From Klebsiella michiganensis (lineage in GTDB: Bacteria > Pseudomonadota > Gammaproteobacteria > Enterobacterales > Enterobacteriaceae): a DNA stretch of 64,000 nucleotides. The DNA lies in contig CP011077.1 in NCBI GenBank assembly GCA_000963575.1, positions 1,488,001 through 1,552,000 on the forward strand. Reading direction: 5' to 3'. Made by a program: the position numbers and the translations under genes. Of the stretch, positions 26,683-34,503 are shown piece by piece (the stretch's first letter is position 1; the number at the start of each line of letters is the position of its first letter). Under the pieces are notes generated by a model. The model saw only the letters and a list, made by a program, of their open reading frames with translations, did not search any database and was not told the origin of the DNA.

Positions 26683-26704
26683 GTGCTCCCACAGAGGGGA
26701 GCAC
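26683..26704 (-). terminator. Hairpin downstream of pflA
   Basis: A perfect 8-bp stem GTGCTCCC/GGGAGCAC (26683-26690, 26697-26704) with a 6-nt loop lies 10 bp beyond the pflA stop. It lacks a T-run in either direction, so it may act with Rho or as an mRNA end stabiliser. The rest of the gap after ycaD (26579-26713) holds no gene. Confidence 0.5.
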
Positions 26705-26713
26705 GGTGTCGGA

Positions 26714-27454
26714 TCAGTACATTACTTTATGACCGTACTGCTCCAGAATACCTTTCACCCGCTCCATTGTTTCTTTCTTCGGCGGATGTACGCCATCCAG
26801 CTTGTATTCTTCGCCCATCGCCACCCACTTGTGTTTGCCCAGCTCGTGATACGGCAGCAGCTCGATTTTTTCAACGTTGCCCATATCACGGGTGAACTCA
26901 CCCAGGCGATGCGCGGAATCGTCATCGTCAGACCAGCCCGGCACGACTACGTATCGGATCCACACTTTAATGTCTTTTTTCGACAGATATTGAGCAAATT
27001 CGAGCGTGCGGTGATTTGAAACGCCCACCAGGTTTTGGTGGATTTCGTCGTTCATCTGCTTGAGATCGAGCATCACCAGGTCGGTGACCTCCAGCAGCTC
27101 ATCAATCACCGGGTCGTAGCGGCGAACAAAGCCGTTGGTGTCCAGGCAGGTATGGATCCCTTCCTTATGACAGGCGCGGAACCAGTCACGTACAAACTCG
27201 GCCTGCAGGATTGCCTCGCCACCGGACGCGGTGACGCCACCGCCGGAGGCATTCATGAAGTGGCGATAGGTGACAACTTCTTTCATCAGATCTTCCACCG
27301 TCACTTCTTTGCCACCGTGGGTGTCCCAGGTGTCGCGGTTGTGGCAGTACAGGCAGCGCATCAGGCAGCCCTGGAAGAAGGTGATAAAACGGATACCGGG
27401 GCCGTCCACGGTACCACAGGATTCAAAAGAGTGAATTCGTCCGATTGCTGACAT
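26714..27454 (-). CDS. pflA: Pyruvate formate-lyase activating enzyme
   Basis: Radical SAM enzyme that installs the glycyl radical on PflB. I start at the ATG at 27454 (MSAIGRIHSFESCG) with GGAGAG upstream; the protein is then 246 residues, the E. coli length, and a 16-codon upstream extension is rejected. The radical SAM cluster motif CLMRCLYC has Cys at 30, 34 and 37. The SAM-binding GGE-type motif (TASGGEAIL) is present. It is downstream of pflB, behind the pflB terminator, so it is probably read through or driven by its own promoter. Confidence 0.98.
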   Translation of the reverse strand: MSAIGRIHSFESCGTVDGPGIRFITFFQGCLMRCLYCHNRDTWDTHGGKEVTVEDLMKEVVTYRHFMNASGGGVTASGGEAILQAEFVRDWFRACHKEGIHTCLDTNGFVRRYDPVIDELLEVTDLVMLDLKQMNDEIHQNLVGVSNHRTLEFAQYLSKKDIKVWIRYVVVPGWSDDDDSAHRLGEFTRDMGNVEKIELLPYHELGKHKWVAMGEEYKLDGVHPPKKETMERVKGILEQYGHKVMY

Positions 27455-27589
27455 TGCGGTGATCTCTCCAGATGTGGCCCGTCCAGGGCCTGTGTCGTGC
27501 ACAGCTCAAGCCGGCTGTGTTAAGTCTGTTTTGGCAGATACCCAGAGTATAGATAGCTGGCAAAGCAGGCTGAGGGTGGGGAGGTGAGT

Positions 27590-27616
27590 AAAAAGGCCCC
27601 ACGGGAGTGGAGCCTT
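27590..27616 (-). terminator. Terminator of pflB
   Basis: Read on the minus strand, GGCTCCAC-TCCC-GTGGGGCC (27614-27595) forms an 8-bp stem with one G-U pair, followed by five Ts. It partly separates pflB from pflA. Confidence 0.85.
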
Positions 27617-27648
27617 TATATAGTACGCTTCTTCAGTCTAACAAGGAA

Positions 27649-29931
27649 TTAGATGGACTGAGTGAAGGTACGGGTAATTACGTCCTGCTGCTGCTCTTTG
27701 GTCAGCGAGTTGAAGCGGACTGCGTAACCGGATACACGAATGGTCAGCTGAGGATATTTCTCAGGGTTTTCCATCGCGTCCAGCAGCATTTCACGGTTCA
27801 TCACGTTGACGTTCAGGTGCTGACCACCCTCGATGTTAGCTTCGTGGTGGAAGTAACCGTCCATCAGGCCCGCAAGGTTGGTTTTACGCACGTCATCGTC
27901 TTTACCCAGCGCGTTTGGCACGATGGAGAAGGTATAAGAGATACCATCTTTCGCGTAGGCAAACGGCAGTTTAGCGACGGAGGTCAGAGAGGCAACAGCA
28001 CCTTTCTGGTCACGACCGTGCATTGGGTTAGCGCCTGGGCCGAACGGAGTGCCTGCGCGACGACCGTCTGGGGTGTTACCGGTTTTCTTACCATAAACCA
28101 CGTTAGAGGTGATGGTCAGAACAGACTGGGTCGCGATAGCGCCACGGTAGGTGGTCAGTTTCTGAATTTTCTTCATGAAACGTTCAACCAGGTCAACGGC
28201 GATGTCATCTACGCGAGGATCGTTGTTACCGAACTGTGGATATTCACCTTCGATTTCGAAGTCGATAGCCAGACCGTCTTCGTCACGGATAGGTTTCACT
28301 TTCGCGTATTTGATTGCAGACAGGGAGTCAGCCGCAACGGACAGACCCGCGATACCACAAGCCATGGTGCGAACAACGTCACGGTCGTGCAGAGCCATCA
28401 GAGACGCTTCGTAGCTGTATTTATCATGCATGTAGTGAATGATGTTCAGCGCGGTCACGTACTGTTTAGCCAGCCAATCCATGAAGTGATCCAGACGATC
28501 CAACACGTTGTCGTAGTCCAGAACGTCCGCAGTGATTGGTGCCTCTTTAGGGCCAACCTGCATTTTCAGTTTTTCATCAACGCCGCCGTTGATAGCGTAC
28601 AGCATGGTTTTCGCCAGGTTAGCACGAGCACCGAAGAACTGCATTTGCTTACCAACAATCATTGGGCTTACGCAGCAAGCGATAGCGTAGTCGTCGTTGT
28701 TGAAGTCAGGGCGCATCAGATCGTCATTCTCGTACTGCAGAGAAGAGGTATCGATGGAGACTTTAGCCGCGTATTTTTTGAAGTTCAGTGGCAGTTTTTC
28801 AGACCACAGAATGGTGATGTTCGGCTCCGGAGACGGTCCCATGGTGTACAGGGTGTTCAGGAAACGGAAGCTGTTTTTGGTTACCAGAGTACGGCCATCA
28901 ACACCCATACCGCCGATAGATTCGGTTGCCCAGATTGGGTCACCGGAGAACAGCTCATCATATTCTGGGGTACGCAGGAAGCGAACCATACGCAGTTTCA
29001 TGACCAGGTGGTCAATCATTTCCTGAGCGTCTTGCTCGTTGATTTTACCTGCTTTGATGTCGCGCTCGATGTAAGCATCCAGGAAGGTGGATACGCGACC
29101 GAAGGACATTGCAGCGCCGTTCTGAGATTTAACCGCAGCCAGGTAGCCGAAGTAAGTCCACTGAATAGCTTCCTGCGCGTTGGTCGCTGGACCGGAGATG
29201 TCGTAGCCGTATTTAGCTGCCATCTCTTTGATCTGACCCAGCGCACGGTGCTGTTCGGAGATTTCTTCACGCAGACGGATAGTGGCTTCCAGATCTTCAC
29301 CGTTTTCCAGTTTGGTCTGCAGTGAGTTGAACTGAGCGAACTTGTCCTTCATCAGGTAGTCGATACCGTACAGCGCGACGCGACGGTAGTCACCGATGAT
29401 ACGACCACGGCCATACGCATCTGGCAGACCGGTAATAACACCGGACTTACGGCAGTTCAGGATGTCTTTGGTGTAAACGTCAAACACGCCCTGGTTATGC
29501 GTTTTGCGGTATTCGGTGAAGATCTTTTTCAGCATTGGGTCGAGTTCACGACCGTATACTTTGCAAGAACCTTCAACCATTTTGATGCCGCCGAAAGGAA
29601 TGATGGCGCGTTTCAGAGGAGCATCAGTCTGCAGACCCACGATGGTTTCGAGGGACTTATTGATGTAACCCGCATCGTGAGCGGTAATGGTAGACGCGAG
29701 GTCGGTATCGAAGTCAACTGGAGCGTGAGTGCTGTTCTCCAGTTTGATGCCTTCCATTACGCTGTCCCACAGTTTGGTAGTTGCGTCAGTAGCACCTGCC
29801 AGGAAGGACTCGTCACCCTCGTACGGGGTGTAGTTTTTCTGAATAAAGTCACGCACGTTGACTTCATTCTGCCAGTCGCCTTTAGCAAAACCTTCCCAGG
29901 CTGTGGCTAACTTTTCATTTTGCTCGGACAT
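27649..29931 (-). CDS. pflB: Formate C-acetyltransferase (pyruvate formate-lyase)
   Basis: Central anaerobic enzyme converting pyruvate and CoA to acetyl-CoA and formate through a glycyl radical. The 760 residues equal the E. coli length. The active-site cysteine pair is in IACCVSPMIVG (Cys418-Cys419 in E. coli numbering) and the radical glycine is in RVSGYAVRF (Gly734). Codon use is strongly biased to highly expressed codons, which also creates a long empty frame on the opposite strand. It lies 51 bp downstream of focA and is made from the focA-pfl promoters. Confidence 0.99.
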   Translation of the reverse strand: MSEQNEKLATAWEGFAKGDWQNEVNVRDFIQKNYTPYEGDESFLAGATDATTKLWDSVMEGIKLENSTHAPVDFDTDLASTITAHDAGYINKSLETIVGLQTDAPLKRAIIPFGGIKMVEGSCKVYGRELDPMLKKIFTEYRKTHNQGVFDVYTKDILNCRKSGVITGLPDAYGRGRIIGDYRRVALYGIDYLMKDKFAQFNSLQTKLENGEDLEATIRLREEISEQHRALGQIKEMAAKYGYDISGPATNAQEAIQWTYFGYLAAVKSQNGAAMSFGRVSTFLDAYIERDIKAGKINEQDAQEMIDHLVMKLRMVRFLRTPEYDELFSGDPIWATESIGGMGVDGRTLVTKNSFRFLNTLYTMGPSPEPNITILWSEKLPLNFKKYAAKVSIDTSSLQYENDDLMRPDFNNDDYAIACCVSPMIVGKQMQFFGARANLAKTMLYAINGGVDEKLKMQVGPKEAPITADVLDYDNVLDRLDHFMDWLAKQYVTALNIIHYMHDKYSYEASLMALHDRDVVRTMACGIAGLSVAADSLSAIKYAKVKPIRDEDGLAIDFEIEGEYPQFGNNDPRVDDIAVDLVERFMKKIQKLTTYRGAIATQSVLTITSNVVYGKKTGNTPDGRRAGTPFGPGANPMHGRDQKGAVASLTSVAKLPFAYAKDGISYTFSIVPNALGKDDDVRKTNLAGLMDGYFHHEANIEGGQHLNVNVMNREMLLDAMENPEKYPQLTIRVSGYAVRFNSLTKEQQQDVITRTFTQSI

Positions 29932-29982
29932 GTAACACCTACCTTCTAATGTGGAGTTCTTAAACCTGCGTACTGGCTTAGC

Positions 29983-30840
29983 TTAGTGCTTATCGCCACC
30001 GCGCAGATAAATTACCCAGTATGTCAACCCAACCAGTAAACCTCCGCCGATGATGTTTCCGATGGTGACTGGAATCAGGTTATCGGTGATGAAGTTCAGC
30101 ACGGTCAGATGCGAGAAACTTTCCGGAGAAGACCCTACGGCGGTCCAGAATTCCGGGCTGGCAAAGTCACGAACCACGATAGCCATCGGGATCATGAACA
30201 TATTTGCGATGCTGTGCTCAAAGCCGCTGGCAACAAACATGGCAACCGGAAGGATCATAGCAAACATTTTGTCCATCAGGCTGCGGCCGGAGTAGCTCAT
30301 CCAGACGGCGAGACACACCATCAGGTTAGCCAGAATGCCAAGGCAGACGGCCTCAACAAATGTGTGATGCATTTTATGGTCGGCGGTTTGCAGGACGTTC
30401 AGGCCCCATGCGCCGTTGGCGGTCATATACATGCCGGACAGCCAGATCAGCAGCACAAAGAGCAGAGCACCTATCAGGTTACCGATGTAGACGTTAGCCC
30501 AGTTACGCAGCAGCTGACCCCAGGTGATGCGACCGCTGGCTTTGGCAACCACAATAAGTACGGTGGAGGTGAAGAGGTCTGCACCGCAGATAACGCAGAG
30601 AATTAAACCCAGTGAGAAGCATGTACCGCCAATCAGTTTGGCAATTCCAAAAGGAATCGTGGATGTGCCGGTTGTGGCGGTGATGTAGAACACGAAGGCA
30701 ATCGAAATGAAGACGCCAGCGGTAATCGCTAAGTAAAAGGTCGTTAGCGGTTGTTTTGTTGCTTTATAGACGCCAGCATCTTCGGCAATTTTTGCCATCG
30801 CTGGTGGGAGTACTAGATCAAAAGGGTTGTCAGCTTTCAC
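29983..30840 (-). CDS. focA: Formate channel FocA
   Basis: Pentameric inner-membrane channel of the formate/nitrite transporter family that exports and re-imports formate made by PflB. It has 285 residues with six hydrophobic segments, starting at a GTG (30840) with AGAGAG upstream. FNT family stretches include the N-terminal MKADNPFDLVLPPAMAKIAED, GADLFTSTVLIV and FMIPMAIV. It is the first gene of the focA-pflB unit, with an FNR-type site about 65 bp upstream. Confidence 0.98.
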   Translation of the reverse strand: MKADNPFDLVLPPAMAKIAEDAGVYKATKQPLTTFYLAITAGVFISIAFVFYITATTGTSTIPFGIAKLIGGTCFSLGLILCVICGADLFTSTVLIVVAKASGRITWGQLLRNWANVYIGNLIGALLFVLLIWLSGMYMTANGAWGLNVLQTADHKMHHTFVEAVCLGILANLMVCLAVWMSYSGRSLMDKMFAMILPVAMFVASGFEHSIANMFMIPMAIVVRDFASPEFWTAVGSSPESFSHLTVLNFITDNLIPVTIGNIIGGGLLVGLTYWVIYLRGGDKH

Positions 30841-30872
30841 ACTAACTCTCTCTTATTTAATTCGGCGAGGAG

Positions 30873-30914
30873 ATACTAACAAAGCATTATAGAGTAAAAT
30901 TTGATGTGGATCAT
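30873..30914 (-). promoter_or_regulatory. FNR-type promoter of focA-pflB
   Basis: TTGATGTGGATCAT (30901-30914) matches TTGAT-N4-ATCAA at 9 of 10 positions. On the minus strand a TAGTAT hexamer (30878-30873) sits 32 bp from the FNR centre, giving a start point near 30866 and FNR at about -41.5. A perfect TATAAT (30891-30886, minus) also lies between them but has no good -35. The E. coli operon has several promoters under FNR, ArcA and IHF; I could resolve only this one. Confidence 0.6.
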
Positions 30915-31076
30915 ATCTCGCCAAGCTAATAGGCACTGAAAAAGCAGGTCTTTGCCTGTTTTTCATCATAATTTATTGATTTTAAATGAAAAAATAAATT
31001 TTAATAATTGCAATTAAAATTGAATTTGCTCTGGCCCTCGCACGAAATTGGTTAATTATAATGGGGTATTTTTATA

Positions 31077-31105
31077 TTTTGATAACATTACCGCCGTTAT
31101 CAAAA
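31077..31105. repeat. Perfect 10-bp inverted repeat between focA and ycaO
   Basis: TTTTGATAAC (31077-31086) and GTTATCAAAA (31096-31105) are exact inverted copies separated by ATTACCGCC. Each arm contains an FNR-like half (TTGAT/ATCAA), but the spacing is wrong for FNR. It may be an operator for a larger dimer, a cruciform, or a weak hairpin in the ycaO 3' region. The surrounding 401-bp gap (30841-31241) is very AT-rich and contains no gene. Confidence 0.6.
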
Positions 31106-31164
31106 AATAACCATTTACTCAAAATTAACTAAAAAATTACATAATAAATTATTGTTGTTGCAAT

Positions 31165-31191
31165 AATAAAAAGGGGCGCAAAAAGCGCCCC
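31165..31191 (-). terminator. Terminator of ycaO
   Basis: On the minus strand GGGGCGC-TTTTT-GCGCCCC (31191-31173) is followed by TTTTTATTATTG, a canonical intrinsic terminator about 50 bp past the ycaO stop. Confidence 0.9.
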
Positions 31192-31241
31192 GTAATATAG
31201 CTCAGACAAGGTGTCGTGCGCACCTGTAAGTTGTCAGTAAA

Positions 31242-33005
31242 TTACTTTACCTGCCAATATTTGGCTTTAGCACGCTGTAATTTTTCGTACGCGGCCAGCA
31301 GAGCCTGATGCGCCGGGAAAGCCTTTAGATCTTTATCCACTGGCTGCAGCCCATAGAAGGCGGCTTCGCCGCTCATTGCTGCGCTGGCGGCATCTACAGC
31401 TTCAGCGCCGTACATACGCACGAAAGCGTTCAGGTATTGCAGAGGCTCGCGCTCTTCTTCCTGAGACAACAGTAGCAGCGTTTGCAGGCAACGGTAGTAG
31501 TTCGCACGCTCCGGGCTAAAGATGGAGGCGTTGAACTCCATGGTCCATTCGGTCCAGATTAGCGCCTGTTCAAGATCGCCACCGGCCAGCGCCAGCATGG
31601 CTTTCAGTTCGCCAATGCGTAGCGTGTACCAGCCGTTATCTTTCCCGGTTGCCAGACCCAGTAATTCACGCACGCGGGTGAAGTCATCATGGCCTTCATC
31701 GTCCAGCTGGGAAATCAGATCCAGATAGTCCTGCTGCTCCCATTCGCTGTCCGGCAGAGCAAGGATGGTTTCACGCAGGTGGCTGCCCATGCTGTTGTTG
31801 GCCAGCAGCAGGTCGTCGGCAGGGTAAATATCAGACATGCCCGGGACGATAATCCGGCAGGCGTAGACGTCCAAATGCTCGTAATCGGCGATATACACTT
31901 CTTTATCTTCCGATTTGAAGATAGCCATCAGCGTGGCGAACTCTTCTTCCGTGGTGCCTGCGAAGCTCCAGTCAGCAAACGGGTAGTCTGCATCCTGCTT
32001 GAACATATCCCATGAAATCAGGCCGCTGGAATCGATGAAGTGCGTTTCCAGATTCGCGTGTTCGGCGACTTCTTCATCATCGAAGGTTGGAGGTGTAAAC
32101 ACGTCCAGATCTTTCAGGCCGCGCCCCTGCAGCAGCTCGGTGACTGTACGCTCCAGCGCTACGCCAAAATCAGGGTGCGCACCGAAGGACGCGAAACAGG
32201 TTCCGTTGGCCGGGTTGAACAGCACGACGCAGATAACCGGGTACTTGCCGCCCAGAGAACCGTCGTACGCAAAAATAGGGAAGCCTTCAGCTTCTAGCGT
32301 TTTAATGGACTCCACGACGCCCGGATAGCGGGCCAGCACGTCCTGTGGGATCTCTGGCAGGCTAATGCTTTCTGCGATGATGCGGTTTTTGATATGGCGC
32401 TCGAAGACCTCAGACAGACCCTGTACCCGCGCTTCATTAGCCGTGTTGCCCGCAGACATGCCGTTGGAAACGTACAGGTTACCAATGATGTTCATCGGGA
32501 TATAAACCGTCTGCAGGTCTGACTGGCGGGTGAACGGCAGAGCACAAATACCGCGCTCTTCGTTCCCGGACTGCAGGTCGATCAGCATCCCGGCGCCGAC
32601 TTCATTTTCCGGGTCGTAGAAAGCGCGCAGACGATCGTCGAGGATGCCTTCAGGCAGTTGGTCATCTTCCGGCAGCGGGAACCACTTCTCATTCGGGTAA
32701 TGCACGAACGGGCCGTTGGCAATCGTATCGCCCAGCCAGAAGTCAGCGAAGAAGTAGTTAGTCGACAGACGTTCAAAATATTCACCCAGCGCGGATGCCA
32801 GCGCGGCTTTCTTGGTCGCGCCTTTACCGTTGGTGAAGCACAGGGCGCTGTCTTTGTCGCGGATATGCACCGACCAAACGTTCGGTACCGGGTTAAGCCA
32901 GGAGGCTTCTTCGATATTAAAACCGAGGTCGGTCAGCTTTTTCTGGAAGCGAGCGATGGAGTCTTCCAGGGCGGCATCTTTGCCAGGGATAAATGTCTGG
33001 GTCAT
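31242..33005 (-). CDS. ycaO: YcaO: ribosomal protein S12 methylthiotransferase accessory factor
   Basis: Founding member of the YcaO ATP-dependent cyclodehydratase superfamily; in E. coli it is linked to beta-methylthiolation of S12 together with RimO. I start at the ATG at 33005 (MTQTFIPGKDAALEDS), giving 587 residues; an 11-codon upstream extension has no support. The YcaO domain fills the first two thirds, with NGKGATKKAALASALGEYFERLSTNY and GLSEVFERHIKNRIIAES at the ATP/metal site. The C-terminal third has TPR-like helices. It lies upstream of focA on the same strand with its own terminator. Confidence 0.96.
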   Translation of the reverse strand: MTQTFIPGKDAALEDSIARFQKKLTDLGFNIEEASWLNPVPNVWSVHIRDKDSALCFTNGKGATKKAALASALGEYFERLSTNYFFADFWLGDTIANGPFVHYPNEKWFPLPEDDQLPEGILDDRLRAFYDPENEVGAGMLIDLQSGNEERGICALPFTRQSDLQTVYIPMNIIGNLYVSNGMSAGNTANEARVQGLSEVFERHIKNRIIAESISLPEIPQDVLARYPGVVESIKTLEAEGFPIFAYDGSLGGKYPVICVVLFNPANGTCFASFGAHPDFGVALERTVTELLQGRGLKDLDVFTPPTFDDEEVAEHANLETHFIDSSGLISWDMFKQDADYPFADWSFAGTTEEEFATLMAIFKSEDKEVYIADYEHLDVYACRIIVPGMSDIYPADDLLLANNSMGSHLRETILALPDSEWEQQDYLDLISQLDDEGHDDFTRVRELLGLATGKDNGWYTLRIGELKAMLALAGGDLEQALIWTEWTMEFNASIFSPERANYYRCLQTLLLLSQEEEREPLQYLNAFVRMYGAEAVDAASAAMSGEAAFYGLQPVDKDLKAFPAHQALLAAYEKLQRAKAKYWQVK

Positions 33006-33227
33006 GGGGTTCACTTTAATGGTACGCAAAACGCGCAATGATACGGGTTTTACCGGGCAGACGCTATCCTCCGCCCGGTGCAGGCGACGCTAGCATAACA
33101 GGCTATGCCTGCTTACAGTAACTCACTGTTATGGTAGTAAAATGACGAGCCGTCATTGGGCATATCCGCCGTATTGCCTTAGCGTCGGAAATCGGGCAGT
33201 TTTTTCTCTTGCCGGAAGATTGTGTTG

Positions 33228-33243
33228 TGTGATTTTGCTCACA
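33228..33243. promoter_or_regulatory. CRP binding site upstream of serC
   Basis: TGTGATTTTGCTCACA is a perfect match to TGTGA-N6-TCACA. It lies about 100 bp before serC and about 220 bp before ycaO. E. coli serC-aroA is known to be repressed by cAMP-CRP and activated by Lrp. Apart from this I see no gene in the 33006-33343 gap, where E. coli carries ycaP. Confidence 0.8.
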
Positions 33244-33343
33244 TTGACTACCCGCGCGGGATTAACCATTGCAACACTGCGCCGCTGAATGATAAAACCG
33301 ATAATGTAATAAAAACTTATTGCTCGAGGCGTGGTGAGGGGAA

Positions 33344-34429
33344 ATGACACAGGTATACAATTTTAGTTCTGGTCCGGCGATGCTGCCGGCTGAAGTACTT
33401 CGTCGTGCACAACAGGAACTGTGCGACTGGCACGGTCTGGGCACTTCCGTAATGGAAATTAGCCACCGTGGTAAAGAGTTTATTCAGGTCGCTGAAGAGG
33501 CGGAAAAAGATTTTCGCGATCTGCTGCAAATCCCCTCTAACTATAAAGTTTTATTCTGCCACGGCGGTGGGCGCGGCCAGTTCGCAGGCGTACCGCTGAA
33601 TATTCTCGGCGATAAAACCACGGCCGACTACATCGACGGTGGGTACTGGGCGAATAGCGCAATAAAAGAAGCGAAAAAATACTGCCAGCCGATTGCCCAT
33701 GACGTGAAAATCACCGTGGACGGCAAGCGGGCCATCAAGCCGATGAGCGAATGGCAGGTGTCTGACAACAGCGCGTTTCTGCATTATTGCCCGAATGAGA
33801 CTATTGACGGTATCTCGATCGACGAAACCCCTGATTTTGGCGATACCATCGTTGCCGCTGACTTCTCTTCTACCATTTTGTCTCGCCCTATCGACGTCAG
33901 TCGTTTCGGCGTGATCTATGCTGGCGCACAGAAAAACATCGGCCCTGCTGGTCTGACGCTGGTGGTTGTTCGTGAAGACCTGCTGGGCAAGGCGCATACA
34001 GCGTGTCCGTCGATTATCGACTACACCGTGCTGAACGATAACGACTCAATGTTTAACACCCCGCCAACTTTTGCCTGGTATCTGGCAGGCCTGGTCTTTA
34101 AATGGCTGAAAGAGCAGGGTGGCGTTGCTTCGATGGATCGCATCAACCAGGCCAAGGCCGAGTTGCTGTACGGCGTGATTGATAACAGCGATTTTTATCG
34201 TAACGATGTTGCGGCTTCTAACCGTTCCCGCATGAACGTCCCGTTCCAGCTGGCGGATAGCGCGCTGGACAAAGTGTTCCTTGAGGAATCCTTCGCGGCG
34301 GGCCTGCATTCCCTGAAAGGTCACCGGGTTGTAGGCGGTATGCGTGCCTCGATTTATAACGCTATGCCGCTCGATGGCGTCAAAGCCCTGACTGACTTCA
34401 TGGTGGACTTCGAGCGTCGCCACGGTTAA
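33344..34429 (+). CDS. serC: Phosphoserine/phosphohydroxythreonine aminotransferase
   Basis: PLP enzyme of serine synthesis (3-phosphohydroxypyruvate to phosphoserine) and of pyridoxal phosphate synthesis. It has 361 residues. The PLP lysine is Lys197 in GAQKNIGPAG; other signatures are FSSGPAMLP, CHGGGRGQF and the C-terminal GHRVVGGMRASIYNAMP. GAGGGG precedes the ATG. It heads the serC-aroA operon, joining serine and aromatic (enterobactin/chorismate) supply. Confidence 0.98.
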   Translation: MTQVYNFSSGPAMLPAEVLRRAQQELCDWHGLGTSVMEISHRGKEFIQVAEEAEKDFRDLLQIPSNYKVLFCHGGGRGQFAGVPLNILGDKTTADYIDGGYWANSAIKEAKKYCQPIAHDVKITVDGKRAIKPMSEWQVSDNSAFLHYCPNETIDGISIDETPDFGDTIVAADFSSTILSRPIDVSRFGVIYAGAQKNIGPAGLTLVVVREDLLGKAHTACPSIIDYTVLNDNDSMFNTPPTFAWYLAGLVFKWLKEQGGVASMDRINQAKAELLYGVIDNSDFYRNDVAASNRSRMNVPFQLADSALDKVFLEESFAAGLHSLKGHRVVGGMRASIYNAMPLDGVKALTDFMVDFERRHG

Positions 34430-34448
34430 TTAATGCATTAGCACTTCG

Positions 34449-34474
34449 CCCCGCGGCCCGTCTGCGGGGTTTTT
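34449..34474 (+). terminator. Intercistronic terminator/attenuator between serC and aroA
   Basis: CCCCGC (34449-34454) pairs with GCGGGG (34464-34469) around a 9-nt loop, followed by five Ts. It lies 20-45 bp after the serC stop and 30 bp before aroA, so it should lower aroA expression relative to serC. Confidence 0.7.
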
Positions 34475-34503
34475 ATTCTGTTTGAGTTGAGAGTATTTTT
34501 CCC

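Noticed and set aside
27607..29325. 572-codon open frame on the plus strand opposite pflB
   Set aside because: It is a mirror of the biased codon use of pflB, has no ribosome binding site, and encodes a protein with no recognisable domain.
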